From Brevibacterium luteolum (GTDB taxonomy: Bacteria; Actinomycetota; Actinomycetes; Actinomycetales; Brevibacteriaceae): a stretch of DNA of 64,000 nucleotides. The position numbers and the translations under genes are program-made. The stretch is taken from the NCBI RefSeq assembly GCF_013004595.1, contig NZ_JABEMC010000001.1, forward strand, positions 434,001-498,000, written 5' to 3'. Below the pieces are notes generated by a model. That model saw only the letters and a program-made list of their open reading frames with translations. It made no database searches and was not told the DNA's origin. Each line of letters starts with the position of its first letter. Positions within the stretch are counted from its first letter, which is position 1. Shown piece after piece: positions 1 through 8,249 of the stretch.

Positions 1-709
1 TCTTCATGAGGTAGTCGTTGTCCAGCATCGCCCGGGCGATGATGAGCTGATCGCGCACTGTCGTCACCTGGCCGTCGGCGTCCAGGCCCGAGGTGTTCTT
101 CGGCACCGTGCCGGTCAGCCCGAGCTCCTCGGCCTTGGCCTCCATGAGCTCAACGGCCCTGTCCTGCCCGCCGGCGGCATTACCCAGGGCGTGGGCGGCA
201 TCGTTGGCACTCGACATGAGCATCGCGTGGAAGAGCTGGTCGATGGTGTACTCGTTCTTCTGCACGAGACCCACCTTGGTGCCGTCGACGGCCATATCGT
301 CGAAGACCGCCTCGTACTTCTGCTTCGGGTCATCGAGCACATCGACGAGAGCCAGAGCGGTCAGCAGCTTGATGACCGAGGCCGGAGCGAGCTGCCGGTC
401 CATCTCCTGGGACGTGAACACGTCACCGGAGTCGAGATCGCCGACCACCCATGCGGACGCTTTCGGCTGCGGGGCCGGGGCGCCGTCTTCGATGAGGGCG
501 CGTTCGTACATCGTCTCTGTCGGAGATGCCTCTGCCTCGGCAACGACGTCAGCTGCCGCACCAGGGGAGGCTAATGCAGCAGGGGAGGCCAGAGCAGCGG
601 CCGGTGTGAGCGCGCTGCCGGCCACGACGGCTGCAGCAGCAACGCCGGCGCCGAGGCAGGCGCGCAGGCGAGCACGCCGCGTCTGTGTGGAACGAATCGA
701 GTGGTTCAC
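1..709 (-). CDS. D-alanyl-D-alanine carboxypeptidase (peptidase S11), N-terminal part, cut by window edge
   Basis: Penicillin-binding-type D,D-carboxypeptidase that trims the terminal D-Ala of peptidoglycan stem peptides outside the membrane. I read it from a GTG at 707-709; the frame is open to the window edge. An Arg-rich start and an Ala-rich hydrophobic stretch (about residues 18-45) form a signal peptide. The S11 motifs are visible: PASVIK (SxxK, catalytic Ser and Lys) and SSANDAA (SxN). The KTG motif would lie beyond the window. A short N-terminal linker rich in Ala and Glu precedes the catalytic domain. There is no strong ribosome-binding site. It is transcribed in the same direction as sdh but is separated from it by a hairpin terminator. 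Confidence 0.88.
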   Translation of the reverse strand, partial: MNHSIRSTQTRRARLRACLGAGVAAAAVVAGSALTPAAALASPAALASPGAAADVVAEAEASPTETMYERALIEDGAPAPQPKASAWVVGDLDSGDVFTSQEMDRQLAPASVIKLLTALALVDVLDDPKQKYEAVFDDMAVDGTKVGLVQKNEYTIDQLFHAMLMSSANDAAHALGNAAGGQDRAVELMEAKAEELGLTGTVPKNTSGLDADGQVTTVRDQLIIARAMLDNDYLMK

Positions 710-801
710 AGGTCGCAAGTCTAACCATGCCAGCTGAGACCACCGGCACCTTATCGCCCACCGCCTCGGGAACGGGGGGGCAGAACCAGGGTGAATGCAC
801 T

Positions 802-837
802 CAGGCCCCGTGCCGCCAAGATGCGGGACGGGGCCTG
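802..837 (-). terminator. Hairpin terminator after the sdh operon
   Basis: CAGGCCCCGT at 802-811 pairs perfectly with ACGGGGCCTG at 828-837 around a 16-nt loop, 15 nt past the sdhB stop. No clear U-tract follows, which is usual for GC-rich actinobacterial terminators. Confidence 0.7.
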
Positions 838-851
838 ATGCGCGTGGTGGG

Positions 852-1643
852 TCAGAAGGCGCGCTGGAGCAGCGCCTGCTTGACCTCGGCGATCGCCTTG
901 GTCACCTCGATGCCGCGCGGGCAGGCTTCGGTGCAGTTGAAGGTGGTGCGGCAGCGCCACACGCCCTCCTTGTCATTGAGCACCTCCAGGCGCATGTCGC
1001 CGCCCTCATCGCGGGAGTCGAAGATGAAGCGGTGGGCGTTGACGATCGAGGCCGGACCGAAGTACTGACCGTCGGTCCAGAACACCGGGCACGAGGTGGT
1101 GCACGATGCACACAGGATGCACTTGGTGGTGTCGTCGAAGCGCTCACGATCCTCGATCGACTGCAGGCGCTCACGCGTCGGCTCGTGACCGGAGGTGATG
1201 AGGAAGGGCATGATCTCACGGTACGACTGGAAGAACGGCTCCATGTCAACGATGAGGTCCTTCTCCAGCGGCAGGCCCTTGATCGCCTCGACGGTGATCG
1301 TCTTGTTCGTATCGAGGTCCTTCAGCAGGGTCTTGCAGGCCAGACGGTTGCGGCCGTTGATCCGCATCGCATCCGAACCGCACACGCCGTGTGCGCACGA
1401 GCGGCGGAACGACAGCGAACCGTCGATCTCCCACTTGATCTTGTGCAGGGCGTCGAGCACACGGTCGGTGCCGTGCATTGTGACCTTGTACTCCTCCCAG
1501 TGCGGGGCCTCGTCCTTCTCGGGGTCGAAGCGTGCGATCTGGAAGGTGCAGTCGAACGACGGGATCTCGCCGCCGCCACCGCCGAGGTGGTCGGGGAGAT
1601 CGACCTTGGATGCAGGCTCTGCAGTGTTCTGATTCTCGCTCAT
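852..1643 (-). CDS. sdhB: Succinate dehydrogenase iron-sulfur subunit
   Basis: 263 residues; electron-transfer subunit of complex II, passing electrons from SdhA FAD to quinone. The [2Fe-2S] site is C83, C88, D91 and C103 (CAHGVCGSD); Asp in the third position is also found in E. coli SdhB, so it is not a defect. C175, C178, C181 and C241 fit the [4Fe-4S] cluster, and C185, C231 and C237 the [3Fe-4S] cluster. A Gly-rich N-terminal tail (residues 21-25) is extra. The ATG overlaps the sdhA stop by one base (TGATG), so translation is coupled. Last gene of sdhCDAB. Confidence 0.97.
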   Translation of the reverse strand: MSENQNTAEPASKVDLPDHLGGGGGEIPSFDCTFQIARFDPEKDEAPHWEEYKVTMHGTDRVLDALHKIKWEIDGSLSFRRSCAHGVCGSDAMRINGRNRLACKTLLKDLDTNKTITVEAIKGLPLEKDLIVDMEPFFQSYREIMPFLITSGHEPTRERLQSIEDRERFDDTTKCILCASCTTSCPVFWTDGQYFGPASIVNAHRFIFDSRDEGGDMRLEVLNDKEGVWRCRTTFNCTEACPRGIEVTKAIAEVKQALLQRAF

Positions 1644-3403
1644 CAGTACTTACGCTCCATCGGCTGGTATCGGGTGACGACGACCGGCTTGGTCTCCAGG
1701 CGCATGCCCTTGATGCCCTCGGCCTCGCCGTCCGGGTCGAGGTAGGTCATCGTGTGGTGCATGAAGTTCTCGTCGTCACGGTCGGGGAAGTCCTCGCGGA
1801 AGTGACCGCCGCGGGATTCCTTGCGGTGGATGGCTGCCACCGTGACGACCTCGGCGATCTCGAGCAGGAAGCCCAGCTCGATCGCTTCGAGGAGGTCGAG
1901 GTTGAAGCGCTTGCCGCGGTCGTGGATGCCGACGTTGCGGTAGCGCTCGCGCAGCCGCTCGATCTCGTCGAGTGCCTCGCGCAGGGTCTCATCGGTGCGG
2001 AACACCTGGACGTTGGCGTCCATGATCTCCTGCAGATCCTTGCGGATCGAACCGACGAGCTCGGTGCCGTTCGATGCGCGCATCGTGTCGACGAGCTCGA
2101 CGGTGCGGTCTGCGGCACCCTCCGGCAGCTCCGGCAGCTCGGCGGTCTTGGCGTATTCCGCGGCGGCGATGCCGGCGCGCTTGCCGAAGACGTTGATGTC
2201 GAGCAGCGAGTTGGTGCCCAGGCGGTTCGAGCCGTGCACGGAGACACAGGCGGTCTCACCGGCGGCGTAGAGGCCGGGGACGATGTCGGTGTTGTTGGCC
2301 AGCACCTCGGACTTGACGTTGGTCGGGATGCCGCCCATCGCGTAGTGCGCGGTCGGGAACACCGGCACCGGCTCAGTGTAGGGCTCCACGCCGAGGTAGG
2401 TGCGGGCGAACTCGGTGATGTCCGGCAGCTTCGCGTCGATGTGCGCCGGCTCCAGGTGGGTGAGGTCGAGCAGCACGTAGTCCTTGTTCGGTCCGCAGCC
2501 GCGGCCCTCACGCACCTCGTTGGCCATCGACCGGGCGACGATGTCACGCGGTGCGAGGTCCTTGATGGTTGGGGCGTAGCGCTCCATGAAGCGCTCACCG
2601 TCGGCGTTGCGCAGCACCGCTCCCTCGCCGCGGGCAGCCTCGGAGAGCAGGATGCCGAGGCCCGCCAGGCCGGTGGGGTGGAACTGGAAGAACTCCATGT
2701 CCTCCAGCGGGATGCCGTTGTTGTAGGCAACCGCGACACCGTCACCGGTCAGCGTGTGGGCGTTCGAGGTGGTCTTGAAGATCTTGCCGAACCCGCCGGA
2801 GGCGAAGACGACGGCCTTGGCGCGGAAGACGTGGATCTCACCGGTGGCCAGCTCGTAGGACACCACGCCGGCCGGGCGGCGAACGCCGTCGACCTCGGTC
2901 ATGATGAGGTCGAGGACGTAGAACTCGTTGTAGAACTCGACGCCGTGCTTGACGCAGTTCTGGTACAGCGTCTGGAGGATCATGTGGCCGGTGCGGTCTG
3001 CAGCGTAGCAGGCGCGGCGAACGGGCGCCTTGCCGTGATCGCGGGTGTGGCCGCCGAAACGGCGCTGGTCGATCTTGCCCTCCGGGGTGCGGTTGAAGGG
3101 CAGGCCCATCTTCTCCAGATCGAGGACAGCGTCGATGGCCTCCTTGGCCATCACCTCGGCAGCATCCTGATCGACGAGGTAGTCGCCGCCCTTGATGGTG
3201 TCGAAGGTGTGCCACTCCCAGTTGTCCTCCTCGACGTTGGCCAGCGCGGCGCACATGCCGCCCTGTGCCGCGCCGGTGTGGGAGCGGGTCGGGTAGATCT
3301 TGGTCAGCACGGCGGTGCGTGCGCGCTGGCCGGATTCGATGGCAGCGCGCATTCCAGCGCCGCCGGCACCGACGATCACCACGTCGTAGTCATGTACCTG
3401 CAT
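1643..3403 (-). CDS. sdhA: Succinate dehydrogenase flavoprotein subunit
   Basis: Oxidises succinate to fumarate in the TCA cycle. I choose the ATG at 3401-3403 (MQVHDYDVV, 586 residues) because AAGGAG lies 12 nt upstream and the length is typical; the frame is open 57 nt further up. The dinucleotide-binding motif GAGGAGMRAA is near the N-terminus, and RSHTGAAQGG contains the His that covalently binds FAD. HYAMGGIPT and NRLGTNSLLD are the usual C-terminal FAD/substrate motifs. Lies between sdhD and sdhB. Confidence 0.97.
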   Translation of the reverse strand: MQVHDYDVVIVGAGGAGMRAAIESGQRARTAVLTKIYPTRSHTGAAQGGMCAALANVEEDNWEWHTFDTIKGGDYLVDQDAAEVMAKEAIDAVLDLEKMGLPFNRTPEGKIDQRRFGGHTRDHGKAPVRRACYAADRTGHMILQTLYQNCVKHGVEFYNEFYVLDLIMTEVDGVRRPAGVVSYELATGEIHVFRAKAVVFASGGFGKIFKTTSNAHTLTGDGVAVAYNNGIPLEDMEFFQFHPTGLAGLGILLSEAARGEGAVLRNADGERFMERYAPTIKDLAPRDIVARSMANEVREGRGCGPNKDYVLLDLTHLEPAHIDAKLPDITEFARTYLGVEPYTEPVPVFPTAHYAMGGIPTNVKSEVLANNTDIVPGLYAAGETACVSVHGSNRLGTNSLLDINVFGKRAGIAAAEYAKTAELPELPEGAADRTVELVDTMRASNGTELVGSIRKDLQEIMDANVQVFRTDETLREALDEIERLRERYRNVGIHDRGKRFNLDLLEAIELGFLLEIAEVVTVAAIHRKESRGGHFREDFPDRDDENFMHHTMTYLDPDGEAEGIKGMRLETKPVVVTRYQPMERKY

Positions 3404-3460
3404 AGAAATCCAATTCTCCTTGGCCGGAAAGAGCCGTTGGGGCGAGTGAGAGAGGCGCAA

Positions 3461-3907
3461 TCACCGTGAGCAGAAGTCAGGGATGAGCGACGGATCGGCT
3501 CCGACCGGGCACGGATCGAACGTGAAGATCACGAGCGTGCCGAGCACGATAATGACCGCCGAGGCGATGTAGAGCGTCAGCAGCAGCGCCATGCGGGTGC
3601 GCGGCTTCTCTGCGTAGTCGCTGATGATCGTGCGCATGCCGTTGGTGCCGTGCAGCATGGCCAGCCACAGCATGAGCAGATCCCAGATCTGCCAGAACGG
3701 GCTTGCCCACTTGCCGGCGACGAAGCCGAAGTCGAGGCCCTGGACGCCCTCGCCCTGCCACAGGTTGACGAACAGGTGCCCAAAGATGAGCACGATGAGC
3801 ACGACGCCGGAGAGGCGCATGAACAGCCAGGCCCAGAGTTCGAAGCGCGAGCGCGTGGACTTGTGCCGGTCATAGCCGGTGCGCGGTGCGGGAATGGTCG
3901 ACGTCAT
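3461..3907 (-). CDS. sdhD: Succinate dehydrogenase membrane anchor subunit
   Basis: 148 residues with three hydrophobic segments (about residues 27-50, 68-85 and 107-128), as expected for a complex II anchor that helps bind quinone and haem b. H44 in IFGHLF and H85 in MLHGTNG are candidate haem or quinone residues. It begins 5 nt after the sdhC stop and is followed by sdhA after 57 nt. The sequence is too divergent for recognition alone; the call rests on position in sdhCDAB and topology. Confidence 0.9.
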   Translation of the reverse strand: MTSTIPAPRTGYDRHKSTRSRFELWAWLFMRLSGVVLIVLIFGHLFVNLWQGEGVQGLDFGFVAGKWASPFWQIWDLLMLWLAMLHGTNGMRTIISDYAEKPRTRMALLLTLYIASAVIIVLGTLVIFTFDPCPVGADPSLIPDFCSR

Positions 3908-3912
3908 GTTCC

Positions 3913-4290
3913 TCAGCCTCCGAACGTGTGCATCAGGTGTCGGGGCAGGAACGCGGCCATCATGATGACCCAGCCGATGATGACTGCCCAGAACAGCTTC
4001 TTCTGGTTCTTCGGGCCGCCGGACCAGAAGTCGACAGCGGCGATGCGCAGGCCGTTGAAAGCGTGGAACACAATGGCTGCGACCAAGCCGATTTCGCCGA
4101 TGGCCATCAGAGGGGTCTTGTACGTCGCGATGACGGCGTCATACGCCTCAGGCGAGACACGGACAAGAGCTGTGTCGAGCACGTGTACGAGCAGGAAGAA
4201 GAAGATGCCGACGCCGGTCACGCGATGCGCAACCCAAGACCACATTCCTTCATTTCCGCGGTACAGAGTGCCCGTTGACGCATTGGCCAC
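3913..4290 (-). CDS. sdhC: Succinate dehydrogenase cytochrome b556 subunit
   Basis: 125 residues, three membrane helices; the haem b/quinone anchor of complex II. The start is GTG at 4288-4290, placed by a GGAGG sequence 7 nt upstream; the frame stays open far upstream inside manC, but that extension is an antisense shadow. The SdhC features are an N-terminal SPIWSWVAHR-like stretch (GMWSWVAHRVTG) and H-A-F-N-G-L-R, containing the conserved haem-ligand His. First gene of the operon. Confidence 0.92.
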   Translation of the reverse strand: MANASTGTLYRGNEGMWSWVAHRVTGVGIFFFLLVHVLDTALVRVSPEAYDAVIATYKTPLMAIGEIGLVAAIVFHAFNGLRIAAVDFWSGGPKNQKKLFWAVIIGWVIMMAAFLPRHLMHTFGG

Positions 4291-4635
4291 GGGGCATCCT
4301 CCAAGTGAAATGCGAACAGATGTGTACCACTCGAAATTACGCCGAACTGGGGAGAATCGCCAATCTGCCCGGCGGCATTGTTGCCGATTCGATGTGAATC
4401 CCCTCAAAGAGGCGTCCATAGAACGGACGCGAGATCTCGCGTGAGATTTAGGACATGCCAGTGTGCCGTAAACATGATGGGTCTGTGTCCGCATCGGCTG
4501 AGGCGCCGGTGAGCGTCTGTGCATGTGCTGAGCAGGAGAGGCGGTATCGTGGCCGGCAGGTGCGGGGTGCGCCGAAGATGCCTCCGGCGCCGCAGTCAAG
4601 CCAGAGTTGCAGTCTGAGACGGAGGATGAGACGCG
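4291..4635. promoter_or_regulatory. Divergent control region between sdhC and manC, with nested palindromes
   Basis: A 345-nt gene-free stretch that must hold promoters for both directions. It contains GCGTCC (4412-4417) pairing with GGACGC (4425-4430), directly followed by a perfect 14-bp palindrome CGCGAGATCTCGCG (4428-4441). These could be an operator or a hairpin. I could not place -35/-10 boxes with confidence. Confidence 0.45.
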
Positions 4636-5751
4636 ATGAATCCGCACTTCCACGCAGTGATCCCGGCCGGCGGCTCCGGCACCCGGCTGTGGCCGGTCTC
4701 CCGGGAGGCCTCCCCGAAGTTCCTCCATGATGTCCTCGGCCTCGGCCGCACCCTGCTCCAGTCGACCTGGGATCGCGTCCTCCCACTCGTCGACGCCGAC
4801 CGCACCTGGGTCGTCACCGGCACCAGCCACGCCGCAGCCGTCGCCGGCCAGCTGCCCGAGCTGCGGGCCGACCGGATCATCACCGAACCCTCGCCCAAGG
4901 ACTCCGCTGCCGCCATCGGCCTGGCCGCGATGCTCATCCACGACACCGACCCGCAGGCGATCATCGGCTCCTTCTCCGCCGACCACTCGATCACCAATGT
5001 CGCCGAGTTCCATGACGTCATCGGCCAGGCAGTCACCGCCGCCGAGCAGACCGGTGACATCGTCACCATCGGCATCACCCCCACCTACCCGGCCACCGCC
5101 TACGGTTACATCAAAACCGGCTCCCACCTCGGGATCCCCGGCGCCTATGCCGCCCGCCGTGCCGCCGCCTTCGTCGAAAAACCCGCCGCCTCGGTCGCCC
5201 GAACCTACGTCTACTCCGGCTCCTACCGCTGGAACGCTGGCATGTTCATCGCCACCACCGAGGCGATGCTCGCCGTGTTGGCCGAACAGGCCCCTGAGCT
5301 CTACGCCGCGCTGCGCTCGGTCGCCGACATCTGGCACGACGAGTCCGCCCGCGAGCAGAAGCTTGCCGAGGTGTGGCCGGGACTGGAGAAGCGTGCGATC
5401 GACTACGTCGTGGCCGAACCGGCCGCCGAGGCCGGCCGGGTCATCGTCGTGCCCGGTGACTTCGGCTGGGATGACGTCGGCGACTTCGACTCGGTGGCCA
5501 AGCTGCGCCAGCCGGTGCCCGGCGAATCCTCAGCCGTCTACGCGATCGGCGAGGAATGCCAGATCGTCGACGTCGACACCTCGGGCGTGGTCTTCTCCAG
5601 CACCGACCGGCTCGTCGCCCTCGTCGGGCTCGACGATGTCGTCGTCGTCGACACCGACGATGTGCTGCTCGTCGCCTCCCGCTCCCACGCCCAGGACGTC
5701 AAGGCCGCCGTCAGCCGGGTCGCCGAGATGGGCCGGGACGACCTGCTCTGA
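4636..5751 (+). CDS. manC: Mannose-1-phosphate guanylyltransferase
   Basis: 371 residues; makes GDP-mannose from mannose-1-phosphate and GTP for glycan, lipoglycan and protein mannosylation. The nucleotidyltransferase signature GGSGTRLWP (12-20) is followed by SREASPKFL, with the metal/substrate-binding Lys. FVEKPA (the usual sugar-binding loop) and SYRWNAGMF are also present. It lacks the phosphomannose isomerase domain of bifunctional ManC enzymes. GGAGG lies about 9 nt before the ATG. Divergent from sdh, an arrangement I recall from other Micrococcales. Confidence 0.93.
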   Translation: MNPHFHAVIPAGGSGTRLWPVSREASPKFLHDVLGLGRTLLQSTWDRVLPLVDADRTWVVTGTSHAAAVAGQLPELRADRIITEPSPKDSAAAIGLAAMLIHDTDPQAIIGSFSADHSITNVAEFHDVIGQAVTAAEQTGDIVTIGITPTYPATAYGYIKTGSHLGIPGAYAARRAAAFVEKPAASVARTYVYSGSYRWNAGMFIATTEAMLAVLAEQAPELYAALRSVADIWHDESAREQKLAEVWPGLEKRAIDYVVAEPAAEAGRVIVVPGDFGWDDVGDFDSVAKLRQPVPGESSAVYAIGEECQIVDVDTSGVVFSSTDRLVALVGLDDVVVVDTDDVLLVASRSHAQDVKAAVSRVAEMGRDDLL

Positions 5752-5849
5752 CCCCGCGCCCGAGGCGGGACCGCCACCCGGCACCGGCTCGCCTGAGCGG
5801 ATTGTGAAGTTTTGGGACGCCCGCCCAGGATCGTCGCAGGTCGGCTGAC

Positions 5850-5855
5850 TAGAAT
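5850..5855 (+). promoter_or_regulatory. -10 box TAGAAT of a leaderless-type promoter
   Basis: TAGAAT sits 8 nt before the GTG of the amidohydrolase, and no Shine-Dalgarno sequence is present. Transcription would begin at or next to the start codon. Confidence 0.55.
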
Positions 5856-5863
5856 CGGACGCT

Positions 5864-7039
5864 GTGATCCAAAGCCACCTTGCGCCCTTCTACGATGAGC
5901 TGCTCGAGTTCCGGCGTGACATCCACGCCCACCCCGAGCTGTCCTACGAGGAGTTCCGGACGACGGAGAAGATCCTCGGGTTCCTGCGCAACGCCGACCT
6001 CGACCCGCAGGCCCTCGAGGGCACCGGCGTCGTCTGCGAAGTCGGCGAGGGCCCGCTGGTCGCCGCTCTGCGCGCCGACATCGACGCTCTGCCGCTCGAC
6101 GACCTGACCGGCACCCCGTTCGCCTCGACGGTGCCCGGCGTCGCCCATGCCTGCGGCCACGACATCCATCTCAGCTCCCTGGCCGGAGCCGGCCGGGTGC
6201 TGAGTTCCATCCACAAGGAGCTGCCCGGCGGACTCGGCGGGCGGATCCGGATGATCTTCCAGCCAGCCGAGGAGGTCACCCCCGGCGGTGCGCTCAAGGT
6301 CATCAGCCAGGGTGTGCTTGCCGATGTGCCGCGCGTCTTCGCCATCCACTGCGACCCCAACGTCGACGTCGGCAAGGTCGGCTCGCGCATCGGCCCGATC
6401 ACCGCGGCCGGTGACACCGTCATCATCCGGCTCTCCGGCCACGGCGGCCACACCTCGCGCCCGCACCTGACCGAGGACCTCGTCTACGCCCTCGGCAAGC
6501 TCACCACTGACCTGCCGGCCACGCTCTCACGCCTCATCGACCCCCGCCATGCGATCTCGCTCGTGTGGGGCGAGATCCGCGCCGGCCACGCGCCCAATGT
6601 CGTGCCGTCCGACGGGTTCCTGCAGGGCACCCTGCGCTGCCTCGACGTCGACGGCTGGAACCAGGTCGCCGAGGTGCTGCCCGACCTCGTCGAACGCGTC
6701 ACCGGGCCCTACGGCGTCACCGTCGACCTGGAGCACCGCCGCGGCGTCCCACCGGTGGTCAACACCGAAGAGGACGTCTCCCTGCTCGAGGCCGCCGTGC
6801 GCGATGAGCTCGGCCCGGGCAGCGTGCAGCTGACCCCGCAGTCGATGGGCGGGGAGGACTTCGCCTGGTACCTGACGAACTGTCCGGGCGCGCTCGTGCG
6901 CGTGGGCACCCGCACGCCGGGCGGGATTACGTACGATATCCACCAAGGCGACTACCTCGTCGATGAACGCGCACTGGAGATGAGCGTCCGCGTCTACACC
7001 GCGATGGCGCTTCGAGCCCTGGGAGTCCCGTGGTCTTGA
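5864..7039 (+). CDS. M20-family amidohydrolase (N-acyl-amino-acid / peptide hydrolase)
   Basis: 391 residues, cytoplasmic; hydrolyses an amide bond with a dinuclear metal centre. M20D (hippurate/IAA-amino-acid hydrolase-like) motifs are in order: RRDIHAHPELS (18-27), RADIDALPL, HACGHD (95-100, metal-ligand Cys and His), QPAEEV (catalytic Glu), HGGHTSRPH (dimerisation domain) and GGEDFAWY near the C-terminus. The GTG start is supported by a -10 box directly upstream. The last 10 nt overlap the next gene. The exact substrate cannot be told. Confidence 0.9.
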   Translation: MIQSHLAPFYDELLEFRRDIHAHPELSYEEFRTTEKILGFLRNADLDPQALEGTGVVCEVGEGPLVAALRADIDALPLDDLTGTPFASTVPGVAHACGHDIHLSSLAGAGRVLSSIHKELPGGLGGRIRMIFQPAEEVTPGGALKVISQGVLADVPRVFAIHCDPNVDVGKVGSRIGPITAAGDTVIIRLSGHGGHTSRPHLTEDLVYALGKLTTDLPATLSRLIDPRHAISLVWGEIRAGHAPNVVPSDGFLQGTLRCLDVDGWNQVAEVLPDLVERVTGPYGVTVDLEHRRGVPPVVNTEEDVSLLEAAVRDELGPGSVQLTPQSMGGEDFAWYLTNCPGALVRVGTRTPGGITYDIHQGDYLVDERALEMSVRVYTAMALRALGVPWS

Positions 7040-8226
7040 AACCTGCCGCAGCCCTCACCACGGCCCTCATCGTGCCCGGACTGGTGCTGCTGACAGGGTG
7101 CGGCTCCGAGGAGCCGACCGAGCCGCTGCTCACCAGCGGCTGCATGGTTTCCTCACCGGCCGGCTTCGACGACCGCTCGATCGGCCAGCTGAGCTTCGGC
7201 GAGGTGTCCAACGCCCAGCGCTCCGACTTCCTCGGCTCGACCTCCACCCAGCGCGTCGACTCCCTCGATGACACCCGCCGCGCGCTGGAGAACTACGCCG
7301 AGCGTGGCTGCACGCTCACCGCGCTGCTCGGCCCCGGTGGGGCGCAGATGCTCGCCGAGGTCGCCGCCGGCCACCCCGAACAGGCGTGGATGGCCGTGGC
7401 CACCGCCGGTGCCGGAGCCGGCGGTCAGGACTTCCCGGACAACGTCATCACCGTCGACTTCGACCTGCTCGAACCGGCCTTCATCGCCGGTTACATCGCC
7501 GCCGCCAGCTCCAAGACCGGCATCGTCTCGGCCTACTCCTCCTACGGATTCGAGAACAACCGCGGACTGCTCACCGCCTTCGACGCCGGCGTCGACCTGT
7601 TCAACGAGGACACCGATGCGGCAGACGACGAGCGCGTGCGCAGCCACCGCGCCGGCCAGATCGAGGGCCGCACCGTCTCCGACACCACCGCCGCCGGCTT
7701 CGACATCACCGCCGAAGCGATCGAGGCCGACGCTGATGTCATCGTGCCCTTCGCCTCGGGTGCGGCCAGCGGTTCGCTCACCTGGTTCCAGGAGCACTAC
7801 TTCCCGCCGGTCGAAGAGACCGCCGGGCCCGAGGCGGAGGACGCCCCTGCAGACGAGCCCACCGAGGCGCCCGCAGACGAACCCAAGCGCACCCTCGTGT
7901 GGTACGGCGCCGACGGCTCGGAGACCCTCGGGCGGGTCGGCCGCTACGTCATCGCCTCGATCGTGCCCAACATCGCCGCCGGCTTCCAGACCACCATCGA
8001 AGGCTGGCCGCAGACCGGCTTCGCCGGCGAACTCGAACCGGCCGGGCAGAAGCCGGAGCCGATCGGTGACCTGCTCGTGCGCTCCCACAGCTACCGCGGC
8101 ACGATCGAAAACGGTGGCATTACGATGGTCGCCTCCGATGTGCCGCTGTCCGGAGTCGCCGGGGTCGGCCGCGAGGTCGCCGATGTGCAGGAGCGGATCC
8201 GCTCCGGGGAGATCGAACTGCCCTGA
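7030..8226 (+). CDS. BMP-family (PnrA/Med-type) nucleoside-binding lipoprotein
   Basis: 398 residues. GTG start, hydrophobic signal and lipobox LLTGC, so a lipid-anchored substrate-binding protein. The fold signature of basic membrane proteins is seen in GCTLTALLGPGGAQML, the periplasmic-binding repeats and VPFASGAASGS. This family usually binds purine nucleosides for ABC uptake. An acidic Pro/Glu/Ala-rich insert (about residues 258-280) interrupts the domain. It overlaps the amidohydrolase by 10 nt and precedes adenosine deaminase, which supports purine nucleoside salvage. No nucleoside permease genes are adjacent. Confidence 0.85.
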   Translation: MVLKPAAALTTALIVPGLVLLTGCGSEEPTEPLLTSGCMVSSPAGFDDRSIGQLSFGEVSNAQRSDFLGSTSTQRVDSLDDTRRALENYAERGCTLTALLGPGGAQMLAEVAAGHPEQAWMAVATAGAGAGGQDFPDNVITVDFDLLEPAFIAGYIAAASSKTGIVSAYSSYGFENNRGLLTAFDAGVDLFNEDTDAADDERVRSHRAGQIEGRTVSDTTAAGFDITAEAIEADADVIVPFASGAASGSLTWFQEHYFPPVEETAGPEAEDAPADEPTEAPADEPKRTLVWYGADGSETLGRVGRYVIASIVPNIAAGFQTTIEGWPQTGFAGELEPAGQKPEPIGDLLVRSHSYRGTIENGGITMVASDVPLSGVAGVGREVADVQERIRSGEIELP

Positions 8227-8236
8227 CCCCATGCCG

Positions 8237-8242
8237 TAAGCT
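8237..8242 (+). promoter_or_regulatory. -10 box TAAGCT before the adenosine deaminase gene
   Basis: TAAGCT is followed by a 7-nt spacer and the GTG start, as in a leaderless promoter. The spacer GAGGGAC could also serve as a weak ribosome-binding site, so this is less certain than the other cases. Confidence 0.45.
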
Positions 8243-8249
8243 GAGGGAC

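Noticed and set aside
852..1643. Missing cluster ligand in SdhB (Asp91 instead of Cys)
   Set aside because: Asp at this position is found in E. coli-type SdhB and is a normal ligand.
3913..5337. Extended open frame reading through sdhC into the region of manC
   Set aside because: SdhC begins at GTG 4290 behind GGAGG; the upstream part is antisense to manC.
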